Below, one piece after another: positions 15,360 through 22,669 of a stretch of 64,000 nucleotides of DNA. A program made the position numbers and the translations under genes. The notes beneath the pieces were generated by a model that had not been told where the DNA came from, did no database searches, and saw nothing but the letters and a program-made list of their open reading frames with translations. This DNA comes from Ectopseudomonas chengduensis (lineage in GTDB: Bacteria > Pseudomonadota > Gammaproteobacteria > Pseudomonadales > Pseudomonadaceae): positions 1 to 64,000 of the forward strand of contig NZ_FMZQ01000006.1 of NCBI RefSeq assembly GCF_900102635.1, in the 5' to 3' direction. Positions within the stretch are counted from its first letter, which is position 1, and every line of letters begins with the position of its first letter.

Positions 15360-15632
15360 CTCGCCTGAGCTCTGACACACAGGCGAGCGGGGTGGTGCAA
15401 GGCTCTGACCCCTTGCACCGATGCCTGGCGAGGCTCTGACCCCTCACCAGGCGCACGACGCTCGATGCCGACACAGCACGTGGAAACATCGAGTCGCCGT
15501 AGCCGGAATAGTAGGGGAAACTCTGGCTGCCTGGCTATGTCGTTAAACGGCGGTTTTAGGTAGTAACCGCGCCGGGGACTCTGACCCCTTGCGCGGCCGG
15601 GGTCGAGCGGGGCAACTCTGACTGCCCAGCTC
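15360..15632 (+). repeat. array of five hairpins with CTCTGAC loops
   Basis: The long untranslated leader before the CII-like gene holds five stems, each presenting CTCTGAC. They are 15360-15387 (8-bp stem), 15394-15419 (9-bp stem), 15423-15452 (11-bp stem, one mismatch), 15567-15596 (interrupted stem) and 15605-15632 (two-part stem). The stems differ in sequence while the loop is constant, the mark of selection on an RNA loop. A variant CTCTGGC lies at 15521-15527. GACACAGCAC occurs at 15470-15479 and 15637-15646. The rest of 15320-15685 holds no convincing gene except a possible 27-codon frame at 15480-15563. Confidence 0.75.
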
Positions 15633-15651
15633 GGCAGACACAGCACACAAC

Positions 15652-15675
15652 AGCCGGCCCCGCCTGGGGCCGGCT
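15652..15675 (+). terminator. strong GC hairpin just before the CII-like gene
   Basis: AGCCGGCCCC (15652-15661) pairs with GGGGCCGGCT (15666-15675) across GCCT and is followed by TGGGGTTTGT. It ends 11 bases before the next start codon. It may attenuate the rightward early transcript; a true terminator is not certain. Confidence 0.4.
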
Positions 15676-15685
15676 TGGGGTTTGT

Positions 15686-16195
15686 ATGAGCCGACAAGAT
15701 CTGCTGCCGGGCGCTGGCCCGGTACTCTCCCTGCGCCACGCGCTTTACCGCGCGGGGCGTGACCACCGGGGCGGCATTGGCGCCCTGGCCACTGATATGC
15801 ATCTCGACCTGGTAACGGGCTACGACACCCTGCAGAAGAAGCTGAACCCGACCGAGGAACGCCGCTGGCCGAACCCGGACGAGCTCGAGGACATCATCCG
15901 CCTGACCAATGACCCGCGCTTGCTGGACGCCCTGCTGCGCCCGGCCGGGGCGGTGTGGTTCAAGCCGGTACCGGTGACGGCGACCAACGATGCCTTGCAA
16001 GCGTTGGCCAAGCTGATGAAGCGCCTAGGCGAGTTCGTGGGCAGCCTGCACGACGGCGGCGCGGACAACCGCTGGCAGCGGCACGAGGTGGAGGCGCTGA
16101 AGCACCACGGGCATGAGGCGCTCCGCAAGATTCTCGGCATCATCGCCGGCGCCGAGCAGGCCATGCTGGCTGGGGAGGAGCGCCACGATGGATGA
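15686..16195 (+). CDS. phage regulatory protein CII-like (CP76 family)
   Basis: The 169 residues fit the CP76/CII regulatory family: LRHALYRAGRDHRGGIGALA, then the DNA-binding-like MHLDLVTGYDTLQKKLNPTEE, and the LTNDPRLLDALLRPAG motif. These proteins decide between lysis and lysogeny or act in late-early control. It is the first large gene of the rightward operon and follows the long hairpin leader, so its translation is a likely target of RNA control. The downstream gene overlaps its stop. Confidence 0.78.
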   Translation: MSRQDLLPGAGPVLSLRHALYRAGRDHRGGIGALATDMHLDLVTGYDTLQKKLNPTEERRWPNPDELEDIIRLTNDPRLLDALLRPAGAVWFKPVPVTATNDALQALAKLMKRLGEFVGSLHDGGADNRWQRHEVEALKHHGHEALRKILGIIAGAEQAMLAGEERHDG

Positions 16196-16394
16196 GCGCG
16201 TACTGGAAATGGCTGAAGCGGCCCAGCCGGCGCGCCTGCAGCAGGCCATCGATAACCGTGTGGTGTACCAGGGCGAGAGCGCGACCGAGTGCGACAGCTG
16301 TGGTGACGACATTCCCGACGCCCGGCGCCAAGCAGTGCCGGGTTGCCGTTTTTGCGTGGAGTGCCAAAGCCGGCAGGAGGTGCGCCGTGTCTGA
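16188..16394 (+). CDS. TraR/DksA-type zinc finger protein
   Basis: At 68 residues it has the C4 zinc finger of phage TraR/DksA-like proteins (CDSCGDDI ... CRFCVECQ, about 36-60) and a short N-terminal helix. Relatives bind the RNA polymerase secondary channel and alter promoter response without ppGpp. The start overlaps the CII-like stop, and GGGGAGGAG precedes it. Confidence 0.82.
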   Translation: MDERVLEMAEAAQPARLQQAIDNRVVYQGESATECDSCGDDIPDARRQAVPGCRFCVECQSRQEVRRV

Positions 16395-16623
16395 GTGGCA
16401 GCCAGCGGCCAGCGCGCCGCGTGACCGACTGTTCATTGCCGATACCGGGATGCCTTGGGCATGCCTCGCGATCTGGAACGAACCGTCTGGGATGTTCTGC
16501 ATCACCGAGCTGGAAACTGACCTGTACCAAGGCGAGTGGAACGACACCGCCATCAGTCATACCTATGTGTCCGCTGGCATGCTGCGCGGCTGGATGGAGT
16601 TGCCGGAGGTGTCGCGTGGCTGA
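16387..16623 (+). CDS. DUF551-like small phage protein, 78 aa
   Basis: GTG 16387 follows AGGAGG and overlaps the previous stop. The protein begins SEWQPAASAPRDRLFIADTG, the opening typical of DUF551-type phage proteins, and ends with a conserved-looking LRGWMELPEV. Function unknown. Confidence 0.7.
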   Translation: MSEWQPAASAPRDRLFIADTGMPWACLAIWNEPSGMFCITELETDLYQGEWNDTAISHTYVSAGMLRGWMELPEVSRG

Positions 16624-16891
16624 AGAAATCAACGCTGCCGAGCTTGGCTCGGATATGTGGGCGATGCTCGGCGGGGCCTTCATGGATATCGCCCTGGCCA
16701 ATGGCCTGGATACGCCAGCCAAACGCGCCCGCCTGTATGCCGGTTTTATTGGGGCAGTGGGTGGCTCCATGGCGGCTGACCTTGGCATTGCTGACGCCGC
16801 CTTCGTGCTCGACATGCTCAAGGAAGCCAACAGCACCGTGGCACGCGAGTCGCTGCATCTGGTTGGCGGAAAAGATGGGGGTGGTGCATGA
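16616..16891 (+). CDS. hypothetical phage protein, 91 aa
   Basis: It starts at GTG 16616 after GGAGG, overlapping the end of the previous gene. The protein is Ala-rich and helical (MWAMLGGAFMDIALANGLDT), possibly weakly membrane-associated. It is coupled to the next gene by ATGA. Confidence 0.65.
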   Translation: MAEEINAAELGSDMWAMLGGAFMDIALANGLDTPAKRARLYAGFIGAVGGSMAADLGIADAAFVLDMLKEANSTVARESLHLVGGKDGGGA

Positions 16892-17262
16892 AGCCTGCAG
16901 ATTTCCGAAAAGAGCTGATCAAGCTCATGCCTGGTTACAAGTGGACAGTCCACCAGAGTAGTCGCCCTGATCACTACCTAAGTGCCACTGGAACTCAGTC
17001 CAGTGGATTCAATCGGCTGTCGACGCTCAGGGTTGAGCGTCGAGAGAATTACGCAGGGGGTGGTAGGCCTCGATATGAAGCCAAGAGCGCAGGTTATGGC
17101 TGTAAAGCACCATGGCGTTACGTGGCTGATGGAAGGTCGCTCGCGCAAGCCTTGCGTAATCTGCAAGACCACTATGAGCGGCAGGCCGCTGACTTCAAAA
17201 GATTGGCCCTCGATCTGATGGCGGGCCGCGTTGAGAAGGCTTGTCAGGGAGGTGACGCTTGA
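16888..17262 (+). CDS. hypothetical phage protein, 124 aa
   Basis: The product starts MKPADFRKELIKLMPGYKWT and has a basic middle with several aromatic residues. GC content is lower than in its neighbours. The start overlaps the preceding stop and its own stop overlaps the next start. No family is recognised. Confidence 0.65.
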   Translation: MKPADFRKELIKLMPGYKWTVHQSSRPDHYLSATGTQSSGFNRLSTLRVERRENYAGGGRPRYEAKSAGYGCKAPWRYVADGRSLAQALRNLQDHYERQAADFKRLALDLMAGRVEKACQGGDA

Positions 17263-17414
17263 ACCGCCCAGCCCTGCGCGCCCATCTGCGCGCCAAAGTG
17301 AATCGTGCCGCTCAGCGCCTGCGTGAACTGCACGCGATGCGCGACTGGGAAGGCATCAAGGTCGCCCTGCAGTCCTACTGGCAGGCCGCCAACGCATGGA
17401 GGGCGGTGCTGTGA
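17259..17414 (+). CDS. small basic phage protein, 51 aa, TTG start
   Basis: A TTG at 17259 with an excellent Shine-Dalgarno (GGAGGTG, five bases away) opens a frame encoding NRPALRAHLRAKVNRAAQRL and a Trp-containing C-terminus. It overlaps the stop of the gene before and the start of the gene after, as throughout this operon. Function unknown. Confidence 0.55.
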   Translation: MNRPALRAHLRAKVNRAAQRLRELHAMRDWEGIKVALQSYWQAANAWRAVL

Positions 17415-18046
17415 AAGAGCGTCCGATTCTGTTCAGCGCGCCGATGGTGCGCGCGATTCTTGAAGGCCGGAAGACGGTGACGCGACGTGTGGTCAAGCCT
17501 GCTTTCCCGGCGTCTGTATTCGAGGTTCAGCCATTTGCAGGCGATCATTCCACCTGGATGCCAGTTAGGCCGGGCGCGAGTAATGAGCCGTGGGAGGAGC
17601 AGATTCGCGTCTGTCCTTATGGCAAGCCAGGCGACAGACTGTGGGTGCGGGAGACTTTTGCGCGCGTCGGCACAACTGATCCCGGATATCTCACATACCG
17701 GGCCACTTACCCGCGCTGCCTTCCAGCTGGACTGGAGAATGTGCCAGCGGATATCCGCGATGCCGGGGAGCGCTGGCGGCCAAGCATTCATATGCCTCGC
17801 GCCGCCTGCCGCATCCTGCTGGAGGTAATCGACGTGCGCGTCGAGCGCCTGCAGGACATTAGCGAGGAGCAGGCCAGGGCCGAGGGCGTTGCCAGCTGCG
17901 CGGATGACCTCGACCCCGATGGAAACGGTTATTCACCTTACGAGCTGTTCTCGGCGCTTTGGGTCTCCATCAATGGCGACGACAGCTGGCACGCCAACCC
18001 CTGGGTATGGGTCGTCGAGTTCAAGCGGGTGGAGCAGAGCGCATGA
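17411..18046 (+). CDS. ASCH-domain-like phage morphogenetic protein
   Basis: The product (211 aa) starts KERPILFSAPMVRAILEGRKTVTRR, the hallmark of the phage ASCH/PUA-like group often labelled morphogenetic protein, and has GDRLWVRETFARVG in the middle. The fold suggests RNA or modified-base binding. GTG 17411 is chosen because GGAGG precedes it; an ATG at 17396 lies in the same frame without such a site. Confidence 0.78.
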   Translation: MKERPILFSAPMVRAILEGRKTVTRRVVKPAFPASVFEVQPFAGDHSTWMPVRPGASNEPWEEQIRVCPYGKPGDRLWVRETFARVGTTDPGYLTYRATYPRCLPAGLENVPADIRDAGERWRPSIHMPRAACRILLEVIDVRVERLQDISEEQARAEGVASCADDLDPDGNGYSPYELFSALWVSINGDDSWHANPWVWVVEFKRVEQSA

Positions 18047-20823
18047 CGCAAGCGAACACCCCAAGCAATATCGCCGCCTGGGCACGCCGCTATATCGAGG
18101 CCTTCGGGCTGGCTCTGGTGAAGATCGAGCCCGGCCAGAAGGCGCCGAAGGGCAACGGCTGGAACAAGCCGGGTGGCTACTTCACCGACGCCGACAAGGC
18201 CGAACAATTCTGGACGAAGAACCCCAACCACAATATGGGCGTGGTGCTCGGGCCGAGCCGTGTGTGCTCGCTGGACGTCGACCATGTGGAGTACACGCGG
18301 CATGTGCTGCTGCATGTGCTCGACCTGAACCTCGATGACCTGGCTGCGGTATACCCGACGCTGGTGGGCAACCCTGAGCGCTTCCGCCTGATGTTCCGGG
18401 TGCCGGATGGCGTGGAGCTGAGCCGGCATTCCCTGGTATGGCCCAACCCGCTCGACCCGGACGGCAGCAAGCACAAGCTGGCCACGGCGGCATTGAAACA
18501 GGCTGAGGCGACCGGCAATGCCGAGCTGACCGCGACGATGCGCGAGCGGCAGAAGGAACTGGCACCGGTAACGGTGTTCGAGCTGCGCGGCGGCTTGGTG
18601 CAGGACGTGTTGCCGCCATCGATCCACCCGGACACGGGCAAGCCCTATCACTGGCGCACGCCGCCTTCGGCGGATGGTCTGCCGGAGCTGCCGCGCGAGC
18701 TGCTGAGCATCTGGAACAACTGGGAGATCTTCAAGCCGCTGGGGCAGGGTGCCTGCGAGTGGGCGCCGGCGCCGAAAGAGCGCCCGGCACCCAAGGCGAA
18801 GCCGAGCCGGCCGGTAACCACTGGCGCAAGCGGTAGCACGGATGTGGTCGGCGCCTACAACGACGCGCACGACGTCGAGCAGCTGCTGGCGGCGCACGGT
18901 TACAAGCGCCGCGGCAAGAAGTGGCTGTACCCGGGCAGCACCACGGGCCTGGCGGGTGTGACGGTGGTGGACGGCAAGGTGTATTCGCACCACGGCGCCG
19001 ACCCGCTGGCGAACGGGCATATGAACGATGCCTTCGATGTGTTCTGCCTGCTCGAGCATGACGGCGATCAGAAGGCGGCGACCAAGGCAGCCGCCAAGGC
19101 GCTGGGCATCGATCATGCGAGCCAGCGTAAGAAGAACATCCAAGATACGGCGGCTAAGGCTAAGGGTGAGCCGAGTGGCAAGCCTGCGGCTGCTGATGAC
19201 GCCGCCAGCCCGGCCGATGAGTCGGGCGACCTTCCCCCCGCCCCATCTGAGTCGGATAGCGGCGAGCCGGCCGGCAGCAGCACCACCGGGGGGGCGGGGG
19301 GTGGCTTCCATATCCAGGGGCTGCTCCGGCGCTTCGCGTTGATCGTCGGCACCACGCAGGCCTGGGACGTGGATAACGGCAAGCGCATCAAAAAGGCCGC
19401 GTTCCAGGCGCTGATCGGCAAGGAGCTGTTCAAGCAGTGGGATGCCGAGACCGATCCGAAGCGCAAGAAGACGGTCAGCGAGGATTGGGTTAAGGAAATC
19501 GAGCGTGCCCAGGCACTGGCGGGCAAGGCGGTCGGCGATCTGAAGATGCCGATGCTGACGCGCTATGTGTACATCGATGGCACCAAGGATGTGTGGGACT
19601 ACGCGAAGAAGCGCCGTGTGGCCGAGGGCGCGGTGAAGATGGCGCTGGGCGATGCCTACAGCCTGTGGCTGAACAGCCCGGATCGGCGTGTGGTGGATAT
19701 GAACCATATCGTCTTCGACCCGACCATGAGCCATGACCCGGAGGTGTATATCAACACCTACGAAGGCCTGCCGCTGACGCCTGAGCGGGATGATACGAAG
19801 TGCGAGAACCTGATCTGGCTGATCAGCTTTCTGTGCAACCACGCCGAGGATGCAACGGATTGGTTGTGCCGCTGGTTGGCGTACCCGCTGCAGCACAGCG
19901 GGGCGAAGATGGACACGGCGGTGCTGATGCATTCGACCACGGAGGGCTCGGGCAAAAGCCTGTTGTTCTCGGTGGTGATGGGGATGCTGTACGGGCAGTA
20001 CTCGGCGACGGTCGGGCAGACGCAGCTTGAAGGTTCGTTCAACGCCTGGCAGAGCGGCAAGCTGTGGGCGGTGTTCGAGGAGGTTGTGAGCCGCGATCAG
20101 AAGTACAACCAGGTGGGCAAGATCAAGCAGTTGATCACCGGGCAGACGGTGCGCATTGAGAGCAAGTTCGTGAACGGTTGGGAGGAAGCCAGCCACATGA
20201 ATGCGGTGTTTCTCTCGAATGAGATCGTGCCGTGGCCGATCAGCGACAGCGACCGCCGCTTTCTGGTGATGTGGCCGGAGGAGAAGCTGCCTGCGGCCCG
20301 ACAGATGGCGATCAAGCAGGAGCTGGCCAACGGTGGCGTCGAGGCGCTTTATGCGTGGCTGTTGGCGTATGACCTGGGCGATTTCGACCAGCAGACCAAG
20401 CCGCCTGTGACGCCTGCGCGTGAACGCCTGGTGGCATTGAGCCGGGCGCCGTGGCAGACGTTCGCCAACCTGTGGCGCCTGGGCGAGCTGGGCGATGGGT
20501 TGTGGGGCGGGTGCCTGAGCTCTGACCTGTACGCGATGTTCGTGGAGTGGTGCCAGCGCAACGGCGAGCACCGGATGAGTCAGACGAAGTTTAGCCTGTT
20601 CATCGAGACGCTCGGGGTGGACAAGACGCGGGCGATCCCCTGGACGGAGGGCAGCACGCGACGGTTTGCGGCGTTTTTGATACCGAGGGATGAGTCAGCC
20701 TTCCTGCCACCATCCATGCAGGCGGCCGCGCTTGGGGCGCATGTGCAGGCGTGGCGTGCCAAGGCGAAGCTGTGCGGCTGGAACGTGGAGGCGTGGGATC
20801 ACGTCAAGGCGGCTGCAGCATGA
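18043..20823 (+). CDS. phage replication protein: primase-polymerase plus helicase
   Basis: The 926-residue protein joins two activities of phage DNA replication. The N-terminal archaeo-eukaryotic primase domain has VCSLDVDHVEY (metal ligands, about residue 75) and PPSIHPDTGKPYHW (about 195). After a proline-rich linker and an Ala/Lys-rich part comes a superfamily 3-like helicase (DUF5906 type) with Walker A TTEGSGKSLLF (about 635), Walker B WAVFEEVVS and a sensor NAVFLSNE. ATG 18043 overlaps the previous stop. A repeat cluster that could be its origin follows immediately. Confidence 0.88.
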   Translation: MTQANTPSNIAAWARRYIEAFGLALVKIEPGQKAPKGNGWNKPGGYFTDADKAEQFWTKNPNHNMGVVLGPSRVCSLDVDHVEYTRHVLLHVLDLNLDDLAAVYPTLVGNPERFRLMFRVPDGVELSRHSLVWPNPLDPDGSKHKLATAALKQAEATGNAELTATMRERQKELAPVTVFELRGGLVQDVLPPSIHPDTGKPYHWRTPPSADGLPELPRELLSIWNNWEIFKPLGQGACEWAPAPKERPAPKAKPSRPVTTGASGSTDVVGAYNDAHDVEQLLAAHGYKRRGKKWLYPGSTTGLAGVTVVDGKVYSHHGADPLANGHMNDAFDVFCLLEHDGDQKAATKAAAKALGIDHASQRKKNIQDTAAKAKGEPSGKPAAADDAASPADESGDLPPAPSESDSGEPAGSSTTGGAGGGFHIQGLLRRFALIVGTTQAWDVDNGKRIKKAAFQALIGKELFKQWDAETDPKRKKTVSEDWVKEIERAQALAGKAVGDLKMPMLTRYVYIDGTKDVWDYAKKRRVAEGAVKMALGDAYSLWLNSPDRRVVDMNHIVFDPTMSHDPEVYINTYEGLPLTPERDDTKCENLIWLISFLCNHAEDATDWLCRWLAYPLQHSGAKMDTAVLMHSTTEGSGKSLLFSVVMGMLYGQYSATVGQTQLEGSFNAWQSGKLWAVFEEVVSRDQKYNQVGKIKQLITGQTVRIESKFVNGWEEASHMNAVFLSNEIVPWPISDSDRRFLVMWPEEKLPAARQMAIKQELANGGVEALYAWLLAYDLGDFDQQTKPPVTPARERLVALSRAPWQTFANLWRLGELGDGLWGGCLSSDLYAMFVEWCQRNGEHRMSQTKFSLFIETLGVDKTRAIPWTEGSTRRFAAFLIPRDESAFLPPSMQAAALGAHVQAWRAKAKLCGWNVEAWDHVKAAAA

Positions 20824-20876
20824 GTACGCCTAAAAGTGTGTTGGGTGTGTTGGCACTGTGTAGGCTTGTTTTCGCA

Positions 20877-21070
20877 ACCTTACACACTTACGGCCCAGTA
20901 AATACGCGGCCTCTGGGCGAGTGTGTAAGGTGTGTAAGGTTTAAGCGCGTGCGCGCGCGTGTGCGAAAAAAAATTGCACGCTGTATCACCTCTCTGGCTG
21001 CCCCGAACCCTTCGAAATTTTCCTTACGCGAGGCTCTGAAAACCTTACACACCTTACACACCTTACACAG
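20877..21070. repeat. iteron cluster, candidate phage replication origin
   Basis: The unit ACCTTACAC occurs three times in tandem with 9-bp period (21042-21068), once alone at 20877, and twice in inverted orientation at 20921-20940. Between the groups are an A8 run (20965-20973) and AT-rich GAAATTTTCC (21014-21023). Position directly after the primase-helicase gene fits an origin. The 349 bases 20824-21172 hold no convincing gene. A frame at 20820-21176 is open, but its product is compositionally odd (TLHTLHTLH repeats). Confidence 0.55.
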
Positions 21071-21172
21071 ACGCTCTAAAGCCTTTGTTTTTATTGAAGT
21101 TTTAGTGTGTTGGGTGTGTGTAGGGTTGGCGGTTTTTGTGTTGGGTTGCGGTTTTGGCGCGAGGGACGGGCA

Positions 21173-21715
21173 ATGATCGAGGCTATCGAGACGCTGTTGA
21201 GGCATTGGGGCGAGCAGTTGGCCCAGAACGGCCATGGGGGCGGTTTGCCCAGCACCATGGGCACTATCGTCGAGTTCGCCGGCTGTGCGCCGCGTGGCGG
21301 GGTGTATGGCGCGAAGCTGCTGGTTGCCGGCGCCGGGCCGGATTACGCAGCGGCTGAGGTGAACCAGGTGCTGTACGCCATCGAGCGGCTGGAGGGCGGC
21401 AGCGCGCTGGTGCGGTTGGCCTATGCGCGGTACCGCAACGAACCCCGGCTGACCATTGCCGAGCAGGTGGATGCTTTGGAGCTGGGGCGCGGCGATGCTG
21501 GGCGGCGTGCGTACTACCGGCAGGTGGGCGTGCTGCATGAGCGCCTGCAGGCCGGGCTGCTGGAACGCCAGGGCAAGCTGGCGGTGATGCGGCGGGAGTC
21601 GCGCCGGGATGGCGACCGTGTGCGCCGGGCATCGTTGAAGCATGCGGATGCGGCCCACCGTGGGCGTGGCCTTGAGTTGAAGTCTGACCGCTCGTCGGGT
21701 GACTCGGCTCCGTAA
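21173..21715 (+). CDS. putative late-gene regulator, Q-like
   Basis: The 180-residue product starts IEAIETLLRHWGEQLAQNGH and has a C-terminal helix-turn-helix-like part (LGRGDAGRRAYYRQVGVLHERLQ), reminiscent of phage antiterminator Q / ArpU-type regulators. Its position also fits: it ends the early operon and is followed by a terminator and then the first lysis gene, as Q, tR' and S are in lambda. The family call rests on pattern and context, not on catalytic residues. Confidence 0.5.
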   Translation: MIEAIETLLRHWGEQLAQNGHGGGLPSTMGTIVEFAGCAPRGGVYGAKLLVAGAGPDYAAAEVNQVLYAIERLEGGSALVRLAYARYRNEPRLTIAEQVDALELGRGDAGRRAYYRQVGVLHERLQAGLLERQGKLAVMRRESRRDGDRVRRASLKHADAAHRGRGLELKSDRSSGDSAP

Positions 21716-21881
21716 GGCGCCGGCAAGGCTCCGAAGGGCGCCGGCTGGAATAACCCATAATCGGGGCTTTTCGGTTTGTCACTCGGGGGGTAAAAAGTCA
21801 CCACGATTCGATAGGTACGCCTAGCGAGCAACAGAGCGCCACGTGCTGTGTCGCACAACCCGAGACCCGACTCGGATTCAG

Positions 21882-21910
21882 AGCCCCGCCTTGCGGGGCT
21901 TTGTCTTTTC
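21882..21910 (+). terminator. terminator between Q-like and holin genes
   Basis: AGCCCCGC (21882-21889) pairs with GCGGGGCT (21893-21900) across CTT and is followed by TTGTCTTTT. Its place between a Q-like gene and the holin recalls lambda tR'. Upstream, 21716-21840 also carries a GGCGCCGGC inverted repeat (about 21717-21746) and TTGTCA (21776), but no complete promoter is assigned. Confidence 0.7.
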
Positions 21911-21999
21911 TGGCTGACGCTACCGTGGCAGGGGGCGGCAGCTATTGCCCGTGGCACGCGGGCTTTTTTCTTCTGGCCCTTGGCCGCCTGGGAGGGTTT

Positions 22000-22356
22000 A
22001 TGAGCGAGCCACTGACCGGGCTGGCGGTTTGCGCGGCAGGCGTTGGCATCTGCATCTCCGGCTTCATGGCTGGCGTGGATGGAAGTGCGGCGACCGGTGC
22101 ACTGTGCGGGGCGACTGTGTTTGTGCTCGCGCGGCCCGACCTGAAGGTCATCCCTCGCATCCTGTTGTTCATGATCAGCCTGGTCATGGGCTACCAGTTC
22201 AGCCCGGCTCTCGGCGAACTCGAGCTGTGGGGCATCCGACCATTCACCTATTCCGGGCCTGCTGCGTTCGCCTCTGCTGCGCTGGTCGTTGGCCTGACGA
22301 TGGCTGCGATCAAGAAGCGCGTGGCGCCTTCGGCCCCTGGGGGAATCGATGGCTAG
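22000..22356 (+). CDS. phage holin
   Basis: The 118-residue membrane protein has about three hydrophobic segments (LAVCAAGVGICISGFMAG; a middle one around VIPRILLFMISLVMGY; a last one around FASAALVVGLTMAAI) and a basic C-terminus, as in putative phage holins. ATG 22000 is preceded by GGGAGG. It is the first late gene, followed at once by a second holin-like gene. Holins permeabilise the inner membrane to release the endolysin, which here is encoded about 25 kb downstream. Confidence 0.75.
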   Translation: MSEPLTGLAVCAAGVGICISGFMAGVDGSAATGALCGATVFVLARPDLKVIPRILLFMISLVMGYQFSPALGELELWGIRPFTYSGPAAFASAALVVGLTMAAIKKRVAPSAPGGIDG

Positions 22357-22669
22357 TGTGATCCTGACCCATGCGCTGCTGGTGTTGTGCGGCGCCATCT
22401 TCGTTCGGCTGTTCACGTTCCGACGCGGCGCGCTTCGCTTCAGTCGGCTGAAGTCGTGTGGCGCCTGGCTGGTGATGGTCTGCGCTGGGGTGGCGGTGAT
22501 CCATATCCTGCGCGGCGATCTGGTGGTGCAGCCTGCAGCCTGGCCGTTGGTGGTGCTGGTGGCGGTGTTCGCCTGGGCCATCTGGCGCGCGGGCGGCAAT
22601 CTCGCCGGGGTGCTGCGCCCTGAAGTGCCAGCGTGGTCTGGTGGTGAGCGGCGGCGGGGTGGGCGGTGA
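22349..22669 (+). CDS. putative 3TM holin / holin partner
   Basis: This second small membrane protein (106 aa) has hydrophobic stretches at about 5-20, 38-56 and 62-82 and a charged tail (GGERRRGGR), as in the 3TM phage holin group. It overlaps the first holin gene by eight bases, so the two are probably made together, perhaps as holin and antiholin. Which one triggers lysis cannot be told. Confidence 0.7.
   Translation: MASVILTHALLVLCGAIFVRLFTFRRGALRFSRLKSCGAWLVMVCAGVAVIHILRGDLVVQPAAWPLVVLVAVFAWAIWRAGGNLAGVLRPEVPAWSGGERRRGGR

Noticed and set aside
20519-20527. Further CTCTGAC copies at 20519 (inside the primase gene) and 51764 (host repeat region)
   Set aside because: Neither is in an intergenic hairpin. 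They are consistent with chance for a 7-mer and are not counted in the loop family.
17938-20571. 877-codon open frame antisense to the primase-helicase gene
   Set aside because: It is a shadow of a strongly GC3-biased gene: composition is His/Arg/Leu-rich, there is no recognisable domain, and the sense strand has clear primase and helicase motifs.
20877-21070. CRISPR-like array
   Set aside because: The repeat units are only 9 bp, contiguous and in both orientations, with no spacers. No CRISPR array or cas genes were seen in the window.
20820-21176. 118-codon frame starting on the primase stop
   Set aside because: Its product consists of repeat-encoded TLHTLHTLH and Arg-rich sequence, and the interval looks like an iteron region. 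It is treated as non-coding.
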